Positions 37,524 to 46,489 of a stretch of 64,000 nucleotides of DNA are shown piece after piece. The stretch is taken from positions 78,733 through 142,732 of the forward strand of contig NZ_PGFE01000007.1 of NCBI RefSeq assembly GCF_002797595.1. The letters run 5' to 3'. The position numbers and the translations under genes are program-made. Every line of letters starts with the position of its first letter. The stretch's first letter is position 1. The DNA is from Sediminihabitans luteus (lineage in GTDB: Bacteria; Actinomycetota; Actinomycetes; Actinomycetales; Cellulomonadaceae). The notes beneath the pieces are model-generated. The model was not told where the DNA came from. It saw only the letters and a program-made list of their open reading frames with translations, and did no database searches.

Positions 37524-38494
37524 TGTCCGAGTCCACCGCCCACCCCACACCTGCCAACCCGGTCCCGGGGGCGACGTCCGCGACCATGCAGGACGTCGAC
37601 GTCGCGGGCGCCGTCCCGGACAAGCCCGGGCCCCCGCTCGCCGCGACGGCCAAGCGTCGCCTGACCTCGCCGTGGGCGTCGCTGTTCGCGGTGATCCTCG
37701 CGGTGCTGTGGACGACGCCGACGCTCGGTCTGCTCATCACGTCGTTCCGCCCGCAGGAGGACATCAACGACACGGGCTGGTGGACGGTCCTGTCGAACCC
37801 GTCGTTCACGATGGAGAACTACCAGACCGTCCTGGACCCGGACAAGTCCTCGGCGCTCGGCCCGTACTTCATCAACTCGATCGTCATCACGATCCCGGCG
37901 GTGATCGCGCCGGTGCTGCTGGCGACCCTCGCGGCGTACGCGTTCGCGTGGACGAGCTTCCGCGGCAAGAACATCCTGTTCGTCGCGGTGTTCGCGCTCC
38001 AGGTCGTGCCGATCCAGGTCACGCTGCTGCCGCTGCTGACGCTGTACGTCGACGCGGGCATCTCGGGCACGTTCTGGGCGATCTGGATCTCGCACACGGC
38101 GTTCGGCCTGCCGCTCGCGGTGTTCCTGATGCACAACTTCATGCGGGAGATCCCGGGCGAGCTCATCGAGGCGGCCCGCGTCGACGGTGCAGGTCACGTG
38201 ACGATCTTCTTCCGGATGATGCTGCCGATGCTCAAGCCCGCGATCGCGGCGTTCGGGATCTACCAGTTCCTGTGGGTGTGGAACGACCTCCTGGTCGCGC
38301 TGACCTTCGCAGGCCCGGGCGCGGCCACGGCCCCGCTGACCAAAGCCCTGTTCGACCTCGCCGGGACGCGCGGCAACGCCTGGTACCTGCTCTCGGCGGG
38401 CGCGTTCGTCTCGATGATCGTGCCCGTGATCGTGTTCCTCTCGCTCCAGCGGTACTTCGTGCGCGGCCTGCTCGCCGGCTCGGTCAAGGGGTAG
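37523..38494 (+). CDS. Sugar ABC transporter permease (AglG/MalG type)
   Basis: A 323-residue permease with a 45-residue hydrophilic N-terminal arm and six transmembrane helices. The EAA loop ELIEAARVDGAGHVTIFF near residue 213 docks the ATPase. The C-terminal end LQRYFVRGLLAGSVKG is the family signature. It forms a heterodimer with the preceding permease. Translationally coupled through TGATG. The operon ends here: the EamA gene that follows after 15 bases has its own promoter-like TAGGCT. Confidence 0.94.
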   Translation: MSESTAHPTPANPVPGATSATMQDVDVAGAVPDKPGPPLAATAKRRLTSPWASLFAVILAVLWTTPTLGLLITSFRPQEDINDTGWWTVLSNPSFTMENYQTVLDPDKSSALGPYFINSIVITIPAVIAPVLLATLAAYAFAWTSFRGKNILFVAVFALQVVPIQVTLLPLLTLYVDAGISGTFWAIWISHTAFGLPLAVFLMHNFMREIPGELIEAARVDGAGHVTIFFRMMLPMLKPAIAAFGIYQFLWVWNDLLVALTFAGPGAATAPLTKALFDLAGTRGNAWYLLSAGAFVSMIVPVIVFLSLQRYFVRGLLAGSVKG

Positions 38495-38509
38495 GCATAG
38501 GCTCGTCGG

Positions 38510-39370
38510 GTGCCGTCCGGTCGCGCGCTCGACGCGGTTCCCGCCCCCGCGCTGTTCGTCGCGTCCGGGATCACGCAGTACCTGGGCGCGGCGATCGCGG
38601 TCGGCCTGTTCGCGACGGTCGGTGCGCCCGAGGTCGCCTGGCTGCGGATCCTCGTCGCGGCCGTCGTCCTCGTCCTGTGGCGGCGGCCGTGGCGCTCGCG
38701 CTGGACCCGCCGCGACCTGGCGTGGGTCGCGGTCTTCGGGGTGTTCCTGGCCGCGATGAACGTCGCGTTCTATGTCGGCATCGCGCACCTGCCGCTCGGC
38801 ACGGCGGTCGCGATCGAGTTCCTCGGGCCGGTCGGCGTCGCGGCCGTGACGGGCCGCGGCTGGCGCGAACGGGTCGCGATCGTCCTGGCCGCGGGCGGCG
38901 TCGTCCTGCTCGCCGGGGTCACGCTCGAGTCGGACCTCCCGCGCGCCGACGTCCTGCTGGGCCTGGCCGCGGTCCTGACCGCGGCCGCGTGCTGGGCCGG
39001 GTACGTCGTCCTCGGACGCCGCGTGGCGGTCTCGGGCTCGGGCGTGACCTCGCTCGCGGTCGCGATGAGCGCCGGCGCGCTCGTCTTCGCGCCGTTCCTC
39101 GCCCCGGGCTCCGCCGTCGTCCTGTCGGACGCCGCGCTGCTGGCCGGGGTCGTGGGCGTCGCGCTGCTCTCGTCCGTGGTCCCGTACGTGATCGACCAGG
39201 TGGTGCTGCGCCGGCTGAGCACCGCGACGTTCGCGGTGCTGCTCGCGCTCCTGCCCGCGTCGGCGACGCTCGTGGGGGCGGTCGTGCTCGGCCAGGTCCC
39301 GACGCTCGGGGAGGTCGCGGGCCTCGTGCTGGTCTCGGGCGCGATCGCGCTCACCGGGCGCACGCGCTGA
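38510..39370 (+). CDS. EamA/RhtA-like DMT-family transporter
   Basis: A 286-residue ten-helix protein formed of two EamA repeats of five helices each. The first half contains GIAHLPLGTAVAIEFLGPVGVA, the second LRRLSTATFAVLLALLPASATL, both typical of the RhtA threonine/homoserine exporter branch. Export of amino acids or related metabolites is likely but unproven. The GTG start lies six bases from TAGGCT with no ribosome site, so it is probably leaderless and not part of the ABC operon. Only three bases separate its stop from the convergent oxidoreductase. Confidence 0.9.
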   Translation: MPSGRALDAVPAPALFVASGITQYLGAAIAVGLFATVGAPEVAWLRILVAAVVLVLWRRPWRSRWTRRDLAWVAVFGVFLAAMNVAFYVGIAHLPLGTAVAIEFLGPVGVAAVTGRGWRERVAIVLAAGGVVLLAGVTLESDLPRADVLLGLAAVLTAAACWAGYVVLGRRVAVSGSGVTSLAVAMSAGALVFAPFLAPGSAVVLSDAALLAGVVGVALLSSVVPYVIDQVVLRRLSTATFAVLLALLPASATLVGAVVLGQVPTLGEVAGLVLVSGAIALTGRTR

Positions 39371-39373
39371 GCC

Positions 39374-40351
39374 TCAGGTCGTGAGCAGGACCTTGCCGAA
39401 CGCCTCGCCGGACTCGAGCATCGTGTGCGCGCGCGCCGCCTCGGCGAGCGGGACGCGGGCGTGGACGACGGGGCGGATCCGCCCGGCCTCCACGTGGGGC
39501 CACACGTGGGCCCGGACGGCGGCGACGATCGCGGCCTTCTCGTCGAGGGGACGCGCGCGCAGCGTCGTGCCGGCGACGCTCGCGCGCTTGGTCAGGAGCG
39601 CGCCGAGGTCGAGCTCGCCGCGCCGGCCCTTCTGCATGCCGATCACCACGAGGCGTCCGCCCGTCGCGAGCACGCGCACGTTGTCGCCGAGCGCCGCGGC
39701 ACCGACGACGTCGAGCACGACGTCGGCCCCGCGGCCGTCGGTCGCGGCGCGGACCGCGGCGACGGCGTCCTGCGTGCGGTGGTCGATCCCGACCGCGGCG
39801 CCGAGGTCGCGGCACCGCGCGACCCGCTCGGGGCCGCCCGCGGTCGTCGCGACGCGGGCGCCCAGGGCCACGCCGAGCTGGATCGCGAACGACCCGACGC
39901 CGCCGGACCCGCCGTGCACGAGCAGCGTCTCGCCCGGCTGGAGCCGCGCGACGTCGACGAGGTTGCTCCACGCGGTGCACGCGGCCTCGGGCAGCGCCGC
40001 GGCGTCGACCAGGTCGATCCCCGCGGGCACGGGCAGGAGCTGCGCGGCCGGGACGTCGACGCGTTCGGCGTACCCGCCGCCGTCGAGCAGGGCGCACACG
40101 GCGTCCCCGGGCGACCAGTCCGTGACCCCTGGTCCCACATCCTGGACCACGCCCGAGACCTCGAGGCCGAGGATCTCCGAGGCTCCCGGGGGCGGCGGAT
40201 AGTGGCCGGCGCGTTGCAGCAGGTCAGCGCGGTTCACGCCCGCCGCGGCGACCGCGACGCGCACACGACCTGCGGCAAGGGGGTTCTCAGGGACGTCCGC
40301 AACGGTTAGGTTTCGGTGAGCGTCCTCGTCGTCCACGGTGATCGCACGCAC
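39374..40351 (-). CDS. NAD(P)H:quinone oxidoreductase, zeta-crystallin type
   Basis: A 325-residue MDR protein without zinc ligands, as in quinone oxidoreductases. The substrate domain has GVNRADLLQRAGHYPPPPGAS (shared with PIG3/QOR proteins), and the NADPH loop HGGSGGVGSF is at 146-155. It should reduce quinones or enones. An upstream GTG at 40360 is in frame, but a TAGGGT hexamer overlaps it and stands exactly seven bases before GTG 40351, so the leaderless start at 40351 is preferred. It diverges from the conservon across about 190 bases. Confidence 0.92.
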   Translation of the reverse strand: MRAITVDDEDAHRNLTVADVPENPLAAGRVRVAVAAAGVNRADLLQRAGHYPPPPGASEILGLEVSGVVQDVGPGVTDWSPGDAVCALLDGGGYAERVDVPAAQLLPVPAGIDLVDAAALPEAACTAWSNLVDVARLQPGETLLVHGGSGGVGSFAIQLGVALGARVATTAGGPERVARCRDLGAAVGIDHRTQDAVAAVRAATDGRGADVVLDVVGAAALGDNVRVLATGGRLVVIGMQKGRRGELDLGALLTKRASVAGTTLRARPLDEKAAIVAAVRAHVWPHVEAGRIRPVVHARVPLAEAARAHTMLESGEAFGKVLLTT

Positions 40352-40544
40352 GTCAGCCACCCTACGGGCTCGTCGGGAGCGCGTCGCGTGCACACCACGT
40401 GGCCGTGACCAGCGGATTAGGTGGAGACGCCAAGACCCCCGATAGTTAGTACGCACGCCGAAGGGATCCGACGGCACACCGACGTCCGCGCGAAGGCCCG
40501 GGAAGCGTGCACGACGTCGGTTCAGAAGGACGAGAGAGGTACCT

Positions 40545-43500
40545 ATGCTCCGCAGGTTGAGCGTCCGCGGGAAGATCCTTGCGGCCATCGCGGTGCCCGT
40601 CATCGTCCTGTTCCTCGCTGCCGCGTACATCTCGGTCGGCGCGGTCGGCGACGCGCGGCGCGCGTCCCAGACCGCCGCGCTCGTGGACGCGCTCGCGACG
40701 CAGGACGCCGCCGGCAAGGCCCTCGCCGCCGAGCGAGGCCTGACCCTCGCAGGAGCGCGCGTCGACGGTCAGTCCGCGGACGAGCTCAAGGCCGCACGAC
40801 AGGTCACCGACCGCGCGCTCCGCGCGCGCGACGCGGCGTTCGAGGACCTCTCGGTCTCGGCGCTCGACGACCGCGTCGGGGCGGCGATCGACCGCACGAT
40901 CTCCGACGGCGACCAGCTGCTCAACCTGCGGCGCACGATCGACGACGACGTCACGCCCGAGCTCTACTCGACCGCGCTCTACACCGCGTTCATCGAGCGC
41001 GCCATCGGCGTGCAGGACGAGCTCGCCAACACGACCGCCGACCGCGAGCTCGCGCGCTACCTCGAGGCGTACACGCTCCTCGACGAGTCGATGGCCCAGG
41101 ACACGGTCGAGCTGCCGCTCGTCGGTGCCCTGCTCGGCATGGACTCCGAGAGCGACGCCTACCCCGCCGCGACCGCCCGTATCGCGCTGCTCGTGGCGCA
41201 GGACGACGACCTCTACGCCGAGACGCAGCGCGCGGTGCGCGACCTCAACGACTCGGACCTCTCCTACCCGGCGACGTCTGCCGCGTTCGCGAACATCCGG
41301 TCGCTGCTCGCGGCGTCGAACCCCGGTGCCGTGACCGCCGACATGGCGACGAACTGGGGCAAGACCTCCGCGGAGCACCTCGCCAACCTCACCAAGGTGC
41401 GCGACGCCACCCGCAACAGCGCTGGCGACATCGCCGAGGCCGACTCGACCGCGGAGACCACGACCGCGGTCGTCACGACGCTCGTCACGCTCGCGGCCAT
41501 CATCGGCTCGATCCTCCTCGCGGGCTTCATCGGCTCGCGCATCGTGAACCCGCTGCGCCGCCTGACCGCGGCCGCCGCGGACGTCCGCGACCAGCTGCCG
41601 ACCCTCGTCGAGCAGGTCGCCGTGCCGGGCCAGGGGCCGAGCATCGACATCGCCCCGATCGAGATCGAGTCCTCCGACGAGGTCGGTCAGCTCGCCCGCG
41701 CGTTCAACGACGTGAACTCGACGACCATCCAGACCGCGCGCGAGCAGGCCGCGCTGCGTGGCTCGATCGCCGAGATGTTCGTCAACGTCGCGCGTCGCGA
41801 CCAGGTGCTGCTCAACCGCCAGCTCGCGTTCCTCGACGACCTCGAGCGGGCCGAGGAGGACGCGTCGACGCTGTCGAACCTGTTCCGCCTCGACCACCTC
41901 GCGACCCGGATGCGCCGCAACGCGGAGTCGCTCCTCGTGCTCGCCGGCATCGACTCGGGCCGCCGCGTGCGCCAGCCCATGCCGGCCTCGGACGTCATCC
42001 GTACCGCGTCGTCCGAGATCGAGCTCTATGACCGCGTCCGGCTCAACCTCGCGGTCGACCCGCAGATGCTCGGCCACAACGCGCTCAACGCGGCGCACCT
42101 GCTCGCCGAGCTCCTCGAGAACGCGACCAACTTCTCCGAGCCGCACACGCCCGTCGAGGTCTCGATCGCCCAGGACGACCGCGGGGTGCACGTCTCGATC
42201 CGCGACCACGGCCTCGGCATGACCAACGAGGAGATCGTCGAGGCGAGCCGCAAGGTCAGCGTCCACGCGGCGACCGAGGTCGTCGGCGCCCAGCGCCTCG
42301 GCCTGTTCGTGGTCGGCCGGCTCGCCGACCGCCTCAGCGCCAACGTCTCGTTCTTCGCGTGCCCCGACGGCGGCACCGAGGTCACGGTCACCTTCCCGCC
42401 CGCGCTGTTCGTGGCCGCTTCGAGCGTGCCGCTGCCGCAGCCGACGGACCCGCTCGACCAGCGCACGCAGACCGCCGCGGGGCAGCTCGCCGCGGGCCCG
42501 CAGAGCGCGGCCCTGCCGGTGCGCGGTGGCGGACCGGTCACAGGGGCGATGCCCGCGGCGACGGGGTCGACGCCCACCGTCGACGAGGCGCCGCTCGTCA
42601 AGGCCGTCGACCTCGACGCGCTGACCGACGGCACGACCGCGGGCGGCATGCCGCGACGCCGGTCGCGCTCGGTCGACACCGGCACGTCCGCGCCCAGCGC
42701 GTCGCTCGCCTCGGGCCCGACGACCGGCTCGATCGTGCTGCCGCCGCTCGCGGCCCCCTCGCTGCCGGACGACCTCCCGTCGTCCGACCAGGACGAGGCC
42801 TGGGCGCCGCCGGCTGAGGTCCAGCCCTCGGCGAGCGGACTGCCCAGCCGTGCCGCACGTCGCACCGCCGAGCCCACGGTCGCGCTCGAGGCCGAGGTCT
42901 CGAACCCCGTGAGCCTTCCCGGCGCCGAGGCCGTCGAGTCGATCGAGGTGCCGGTGCTCGAGGTCTCGGAGCGCTCGGCGATGTTCTCGAGCTTCCGCTC
43001 GATGGGTGCCATGAGCACCGAGGTCAGCGAGCAGGCCCACGACTTCGAGGCGGCGGCCGAGCAGGCCGGACCGCTCGGGGGCGAGCTCCGCGAGGTCGCC
43101 GCGACGTCCGAGACCGACCTGACCCGCGAGTTCGACGAGGTCGCACGCCCGCTGACCGATGCCGTCCCGACCGTCGGCGGCTTCGGCGACGGGCGCACGT
43201 GGGCCCCGCAGCCCGCGGAGACGCAGCCCGCCCCGGCGCAGCCCGCCGAGGCGTGGGCCCCGGCCGGCGTCGAGCAGTGGGCACCCCAGGGCACGCCGTC
43301 GGCGTCCGGCGAGCAGAGCGGCTGGGCCCCGGCCCAGCAGCCGGCGTCCGAGCAGCCGGCCGTCGAGCAGACGGCGATCCAGCCCGCGGTCGCGCAGCCC
43401 GCGGCGCAGGCCGCACCTGCCGAGCAGCAGGCCGGACCGGCGGACGCCTCGCAGGGCGAGGAGGTGCCCGAGGCGCTCCGCTTCGACGCGCTGCCGCGCT

Positions 43501-44312
43501 TCGAGGAGCTCATGACCGACCTCCCGACCCGCCGGTCGCTGCGCGAGAGCTCGGCGGCCCGTCGCCGAGGACTGTTCGGCCGGCGCCCGCGCACCGAGGA
43601 GACCCCGGTCGTCCCCGCCGCGAGCGTGGTGCGCGAGGCTCCTGCCGAGCAGGTCGCGTCCGCGCCCGTCGCGCTCAACGTGCCGGCGCAGCCCGAGCCC
43701 GCAGCGCCCGTGAGCGTCTGGTCGCCGCAGCCCGCGGCCACGGACGCGCCCCTGGCCCAGCGTGAGTCGCTCGTCCAGCGCGAGGCGCCGGCCCAGCCGC
43801 TGGTCCGTCGCGAGTCGGCGTTCAGCGCCCAGGTCGCGGTCGACGACACGCCTCAGCCCGCCGCGTGGAACCCCCCGGCCCCGCTCCAGCGCCGCACGCC
43901 GCAGGAGCAGGCGCTCGAGGTGCCCATCGACCCGGACTACATCCACGACTCGGTCGAGGCCCGGTCGGAGTGGATGGCTTCGGCCGTCCTGTACGAGGAG
44001 ATGACCGCACTGATGCGCGCGAACGAGCGTGGCGACGGTCCGCTCTCGTCGTCGGCCCACGAGGAGTACCGACCCCAGGTCGAGTACTCGCAGGACGCGA
44101 ACCTGCGTCGCCGTGGCGGACGTCCGCAGGCCGCGCCCGCAGGGCCGTTCAGCGCGCAGATCGAGCGCGACCCGGAGCAGCTCCGCTCGCGCCTGTCCGC
44201 GTTCCAGTCGGGGATGTCCCGCGGGCGCGCCGAGCTCGGCGGGGACCAGGACTCGACAGCGCCCGGTATGACCATGAATGATGTGCCCGACTCAGCGGCG
44301 TCGACTCGATGA
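40545..44312 (+). CDS. Conservon sensor histidine kinase (CvnA-like) with long disordered tail
   Basis: A 1255-residue membrane sensor. Helix 1 (about 11-30) and helix 2 (about 305-330) bracket an extracellular nitrate/nitrite-sensor-like helical domain. A HAMP region (about 327-395) leads to an H-box-like FRLDHLATRMRRNAESL (about 445), N-box ELLENATNF (about 523), G-box DHGLGM (about 554) and the end of the ATPase near 620. The other half is Pro/Ala/Gln/Glu-rich and looks unstructured apart from a short end piece. It is the first gene of the four-gene conservon; a partner response regulator is absent, as usual. CvnA proteins are usually shorter. Confidence 0.93.
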   Translation: MLRRLSVRGKILAAIAVPVIVLFLAAAYISVGAVGDARRASQTAALVDALATQDAAGKALAAERGLTLAGARVDGQSADELKAARQVTDRALRARDAAFEDLSVSALDDRVGAAIDRTISDGDQLLNLRRTIDDDVTPELYSTALYTAFIERAIGVQDELANTTADRELARYLEAYTLLDESMAQDTVELPLVGALLGMDSESDAYPAATARIALLVAQDDDLYAETQRAVRDLNDSDLSYPATSAAFANIRSLLAASNPGAVTADMATNWGKTSAEHLANLTKVRDATRNSAGDIAEADSTAETTTAVVTTLVTLAAIIGSILLAGFIGSRIVNPLRRLTAAAADVRDQLPTLVEQVAVPGQGPSIDIAPIEIESSDEVGQLARAFNDVNSTTIQTAREQAALRGSIAEMFVNVARRDQVLLNRQLAFLDDLERAEEDASTLSNLFRLDHLATRMRRNAESLLVLAGIDSGRRVRQPMPASDVIRTASSEIELYDRVRLNLAVDPQMLGHNALNAAHLLAELLENATNFSEPHTPVEVSIAQDDRGVHVSIRDHGLGMTNEEIVEASRKVSVHAATEVVGAQRLGLFVVGRLADRLSANVSFFACPDGGTEVTVTFPPALFVAASSVPLPQPTDPLDQRTQTAAGQLAAGPQSAALPVRGGGPVTGAMPAATGSTPTVDEAPLVKAVDLDALTDGTTAGGMPRRRSRSVDTGTSAPSASLASGPTTGSIVLPPLAAPSLPDDLPSSDQDEAWAPPAEVQPSASGLPSRAARRTAEPTVALEAEVSNPVSLPGAEAVESIEVPVLEVSERSAMFSSFRSMGAMSTEVSEQAHDFEAAAEQAGPLGGELREVAATSETDLTREFDEVARPLTDAVPTVGGFGDGRTWAPQPAETQPAPAQPAEAWAPAGVEQWAPQGTPSASGEQSGWAPAQQPASEQPAVEQTAIQPAVAQPAAQAAPAEQQAGPADASQGEEVPEALRFDALPRFEELMTDLPTRRSLRESSAARRRGLFGRRPRTEETPVVPAASVVREAPAEQVASAPVALNVPAQPEPAAPVSVWSPQPAATDAPLAQRESLVQREAPAQPLVRRESAFSAQVAVDDTPQPAAWNPPAPLQRRTPQEQALEVPIDPDYIHDSVEARSEWMASAVLYEEMTALMRANERGDGPLSSSAHEEYRPQVEYSQDANLRRRGGRPQAAPAGPFSAQIERDPEQLRSRLSAFQSGMSRGRAELGGDQDSTAPGMTMNDVPDSAASTR

Positions 44313-44349
44313 GAGCGAACGAACCGATGAGACATGACGAGGAGGAAGT

Positions 44350-44799
44350 GTGAACGCGCTCAGCACCGAGGCGACCAATTTCGGTTGGCTGCTCGACAAC
44401 TTCGTGCGGACGGTTCCCGGGAGCCGCCACACCCTCGTGGTGTCGGCCGACGGGCTCCTGATGGCGATGTCCGACCAGCTCGACCGGACCAGCGGCGACC
44501 AGCTCGCGGCGATCGTGTCCGGCATGTCCAGCCTGACGCGCGGCGCTTCCCGCCAGCTCAACGGCGGGAACGTGCGCCAGGCGATCGTCGAGATGGACAA
44601 CGGCTTCCTGTTCCTCATGAACGTCTCGAACGGCTCCGTGCTCGGTGTCGTCGCCGAGTCGAGCTGCGACATCGGGCTCATCGGTTACGAGATGGCCCTG
44701 CTCGTCTCGCGCACCGAGGCGACCCTCACGCCGCAGCTCATCTCCGAGATGCGCGGTAGCCTGCCGGTCGACGGTGCGACGCGCACCCCGGTGGGATGA
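44350..44799 (+). CDS. Roadblock/LC7-domain protein (CvnB-like)
   Basis: A 149-residue protein made of a roadblock/LC7 (MglB-like) alpha/beta domain: NFGWLLDNFVRTVPGSRHTLVVSADGLLMA marks the start and the VSGMSSLTRGA helix follows. In conservons it regulates the small GTPase, probably as its activating or scaffolding partner. The GTG start has a GAGGAAG ribosome site. It is 37 bases after the kinase gene and 10 bases before the DUF742 gene, within one operon. Confidence 0.93.
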   Translation: MNALSTEATNFGWLLDNFVRTVPGSRHTLVVSADGLLMAMSDQLDRTSGDQLAAIVSGMSSLTRGASRQLNGGNVRQAIVEMDNGFLFLMNVSNGSVLGVVAESSCDIGLIGYEMALLVSRTEATLTPQLISEMRGSLPVDGATRTPVG

Positions 44800-44809
44800 G
44801 GTAGAGACC

Positions 44810-45217
44810 ATGAATGCAGCCTTCGGCGGGACGCACCGCGCTGACTCGTACGAGTCCTCGACGGTCCGTCCGTACGCAGTGACCGGCGGACGTGTGCGCT
44901 CCGCGACGTCCGACCTCCCGCTCGAAGCGCTCGTCGAGGTGCTGCCGGGCGCAGTCAACAGCTACGGGCTCCCGCCCGAGAAGCGTGCGATCCTCCAGCA
45001 CGCGGCGCACAACTACGTCTCGGTCGCAGAGCTCTCCGCTCTGCTGCGGCTTCCGCTCGGTGTGGTGCGGATCCTCGTGGCGGACCTCGCGGACGAACGG
45101 TACGTGACCGTCCACACCTCGACCCCCGTCAACGTGCACACCGGTCACGGTGGTAGCAGCTCGGGCATGTCCCTGAGCGTCTTGGAGAGTGTTCTCAATG
45201 GCATTTCCGCCCTCTGA
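44810..45217 (+). CDS. DUF742 protein (CvnC-like)
   Basis: A 135-residue DUF742 protein with the family arrangement: a disordered N-terminus with VRPYAVTGGR, then a winged-helix-like part around ILQHAAHNYVSVAELSALLR and LPLGVVRILVADLADE. Conservon DUF742 proteins bind the other components and may relay the signal. ATG 44810 is used. Its 3' end overlaps the GTPase start by 20 bases, showing tight coupling. Confidence 0.92.
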   Translation: MNAAFGGTHRADSYESSTVRPYAVTGGRVRSATSDLPLEALVEVLPGAVNSYGLPPEKRAILQHAAHNYVSVAELSALLRLPLGVVRILVADLADERYVTVHTSTPVNVHTGHGGSSSGMSLSVLESVLNGISAL

Positions 45218-46139
45218 CGGCCAGGGACGGCCCCACGGCTTCCCGGCGACGGACTCCCCGGTGCGCCAGAGCGTGCTCGGCAGCACCCCGGCCTGGGCCA
45301 GCACGACCGGTGGCGCCGGCGCGTCGCAGCCGACGCCGCCCGCGCAGCAGACCGGCTTCGCACCGGCCGTGACGGTCGCCGCGCCGAGCACCGCGCCGCA
45401 GCCCGTCGCGCCGCAGGCCTCGCAGTCGCAGCAGTTCGCCCCGCAGTCGTCGGCGCAGCAGCCCTCGGCCCCGCAGGCGGCCCCGCAGCAGTCGCAGCCC
45501 TCGCAGGCGCCGGCCCAGCAGCAGGCGCCGGTGCGTCCGGCGACGCAGGCCGCACCCGGCCAGGCTCCCGCGCGCACTGCGCCCACGGTCGTCAAGATCG
45601 TCGTCGCCGGCGGGTTCGCGGTCGGCAAGACGACCTTCATCGGGTCGATCTCCGACATCGAGCCGCTCAACACCGAGGCCGCGATGACCGAGCACTCGGT
45701 CGGGGTCGACGACGCGGGCGGCCAGACCGAGCGCAAGACCTCGACCACGGTCGCGATGGACTTCGGACGCATCGAGCTCCCCGGGTCGCTGTGGCTCTAC
45801 CTCTTCGGCACCCCGGGCCAGGACCGCTTCCTGTTCATGTGGGACGACCTCGTGCGCGGCGCGATCGGCGCCGTCGTGCTCGTCGACACCGAGCGCCTCG
45901 AGCAGTGCTTCCCGGCGATCGACTACTTCGAGTCGCGGAACATCCCGTTCGTCGTGGGCGTCAACTGCTTCGACGGCGTCGCCAAGCACCGCCTCGAGGA
46001 CGTCCGCGAGGCGCTGCAGATCCCCGCGCACGTGCCGATGCTCTACACGGACGCCCGCTCGCGCGCCGCGACCAAGCAGACGCTCATCTCGCTCGTGCAG
46101 CTCGCGATGCGCCAGCTGCGGGCCGGCGCCGCGTCCTGA
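45198..46139 (+). CDS. Conservon small GTPase (CvnD-like) with Gln/Pro-rich N-terminal extension
   Basis: A 313-residue protein. The GTPase domain occupies about residues 130-313: P-loop GGFAVGKTTF near 137, switch II GTPGQDRF near 204, specificity motif VNCFDG near 255 and the DARSR loop near 280. MglA-like conservon GTPases are typically about 190-200 residues; here about 125 extra residues of Gln, Ala, Pro and Ser precede the domain. It is the output switch of the conservon, cycling with the roadblock and DUF742 partners. A strong terminator hairpin follows the stop. Confidence 0.94.
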   Translation: MAFPPSDGQGRPHGFPATDSPVRQSVLGSTPAWASTTGGAGASQPTPPAQQTGFAPAVTVAAPSTAPQPVAPQASQSQQFAPQSSAQQPSAPQAAPQQSQPSQAPAQQQAPVRPATQAAPGQAPARTAPTVVKIVVAGGFAVGKTTFIGSISDIEPLNTEAAMTEHSVGVDDAGGQTERKTSTTVAMDFGRIELPGSLWLYLFGTPGQDRFLFMWDDLVRGAIGAVVLVDTERLEQCFPAIDYFESRNIPFVVGVNCFDGVAKHRLEDVREALQIPAHVPMLYTDARSRAATKQTLISLVQLAMRQLRAGAAS

Positions 46140-46158
46140 CGCACCCAGCACCACCGCC

Positions 46159-46192
46159 GACGGCGGGTCACCCATCCGGGTGGCCCGCCGTC
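46159..46192 (+). terminator. Terminator of the conservon operon
   Basis: GACGGCGGGTCACCC pairs with GGGTGGCCCGCCGTC over 15 positions with one G-U pair, around the loop ATCC, 20 bases after the GTPase stop. Confidence 0.85.
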
Positions 46193-46215
46193 CGCGTCTC
46201 CCGGGCCGGCCACGC

Positions 46216-46305
46216 CGGAACCGCGCGGCGTCCGACGTCCGACACCGCGCGACGTCCGACACCGGAACCGCACGGCGACCACAGGTGACACCGCGCGGCG
46301 TCCGC
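46216..46305. repeat. Degenerate GC-rich direct repeats
   Basis: Short units related to CCGGAACCGCGCGGCG and GACACCGCGCGACGTCCGAC recur four to five times between the conservon terminator and the tRNA-Ser promoter. The CCGGAACCGC core is shared with the array at 33779-33872. Confidence 0.6.
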
Positions 46306-46320
46306 CCTGCGGGAAGTCGG

Positions 46321-46326
46321 TAGACT
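46321..46326 (+). promoter_or_regulatory. -10 box of tRNA-Ser(TGA)
   Basis: TAGACT stands 28 bases before the mature tRNA 5' end, a normal spacing for an actinobacterial tRNA precursor. No strong -35 match is seen. Confidence 0.5.
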
Positions 46327-46353
46327 GGGCGACCGCGCGCCACGGGCGCGCGA

Positions 46354-46438
46354 GGAGGGCTGACAGAGCGGCCTAATGTGACGGTCTTGAAAACCGTTGT
46401 GCGGCAACGCACCGGGGGTTCGAATCCCTCGCCCTCCG
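46354..46438 (+). tRNA. serT: tRNA-Ser (anticodon TGA)
   Basis: An 85-base class II tRNA. Acceptor arms GGAGGGC and GCCCTCC pair fully. The anticodon loop CTTGAAA gives TGA, reading UCA-type codons. A long variable arm (GTGCGGCAACGCAC) and the T-loop GGTTCGAATCC are present. CCA is not encoded. It lies between the conservon and the GT4 gene. Confidence 0.96.
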
Positions 46439-46489
46439 CCGTGCGGCCCTCGTGGCCGCGAGACCACGAGCCGGAGGGAGCGCGAGCGG

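Noticed and set aside
36543..38494. Decayed ABC importer because the ATPase is missing
   Set aside because: All three genes are intact with good ribosome sites and EAA loops; sharing an ATPase is normal in actinobacteria.
40446..44060. A 1204-codon minus-strand frame opposite the conservon kinase
   Set aside because: Shadow frame of a high-GC gene; the plus strand carries HAMP and ATPase motifs.
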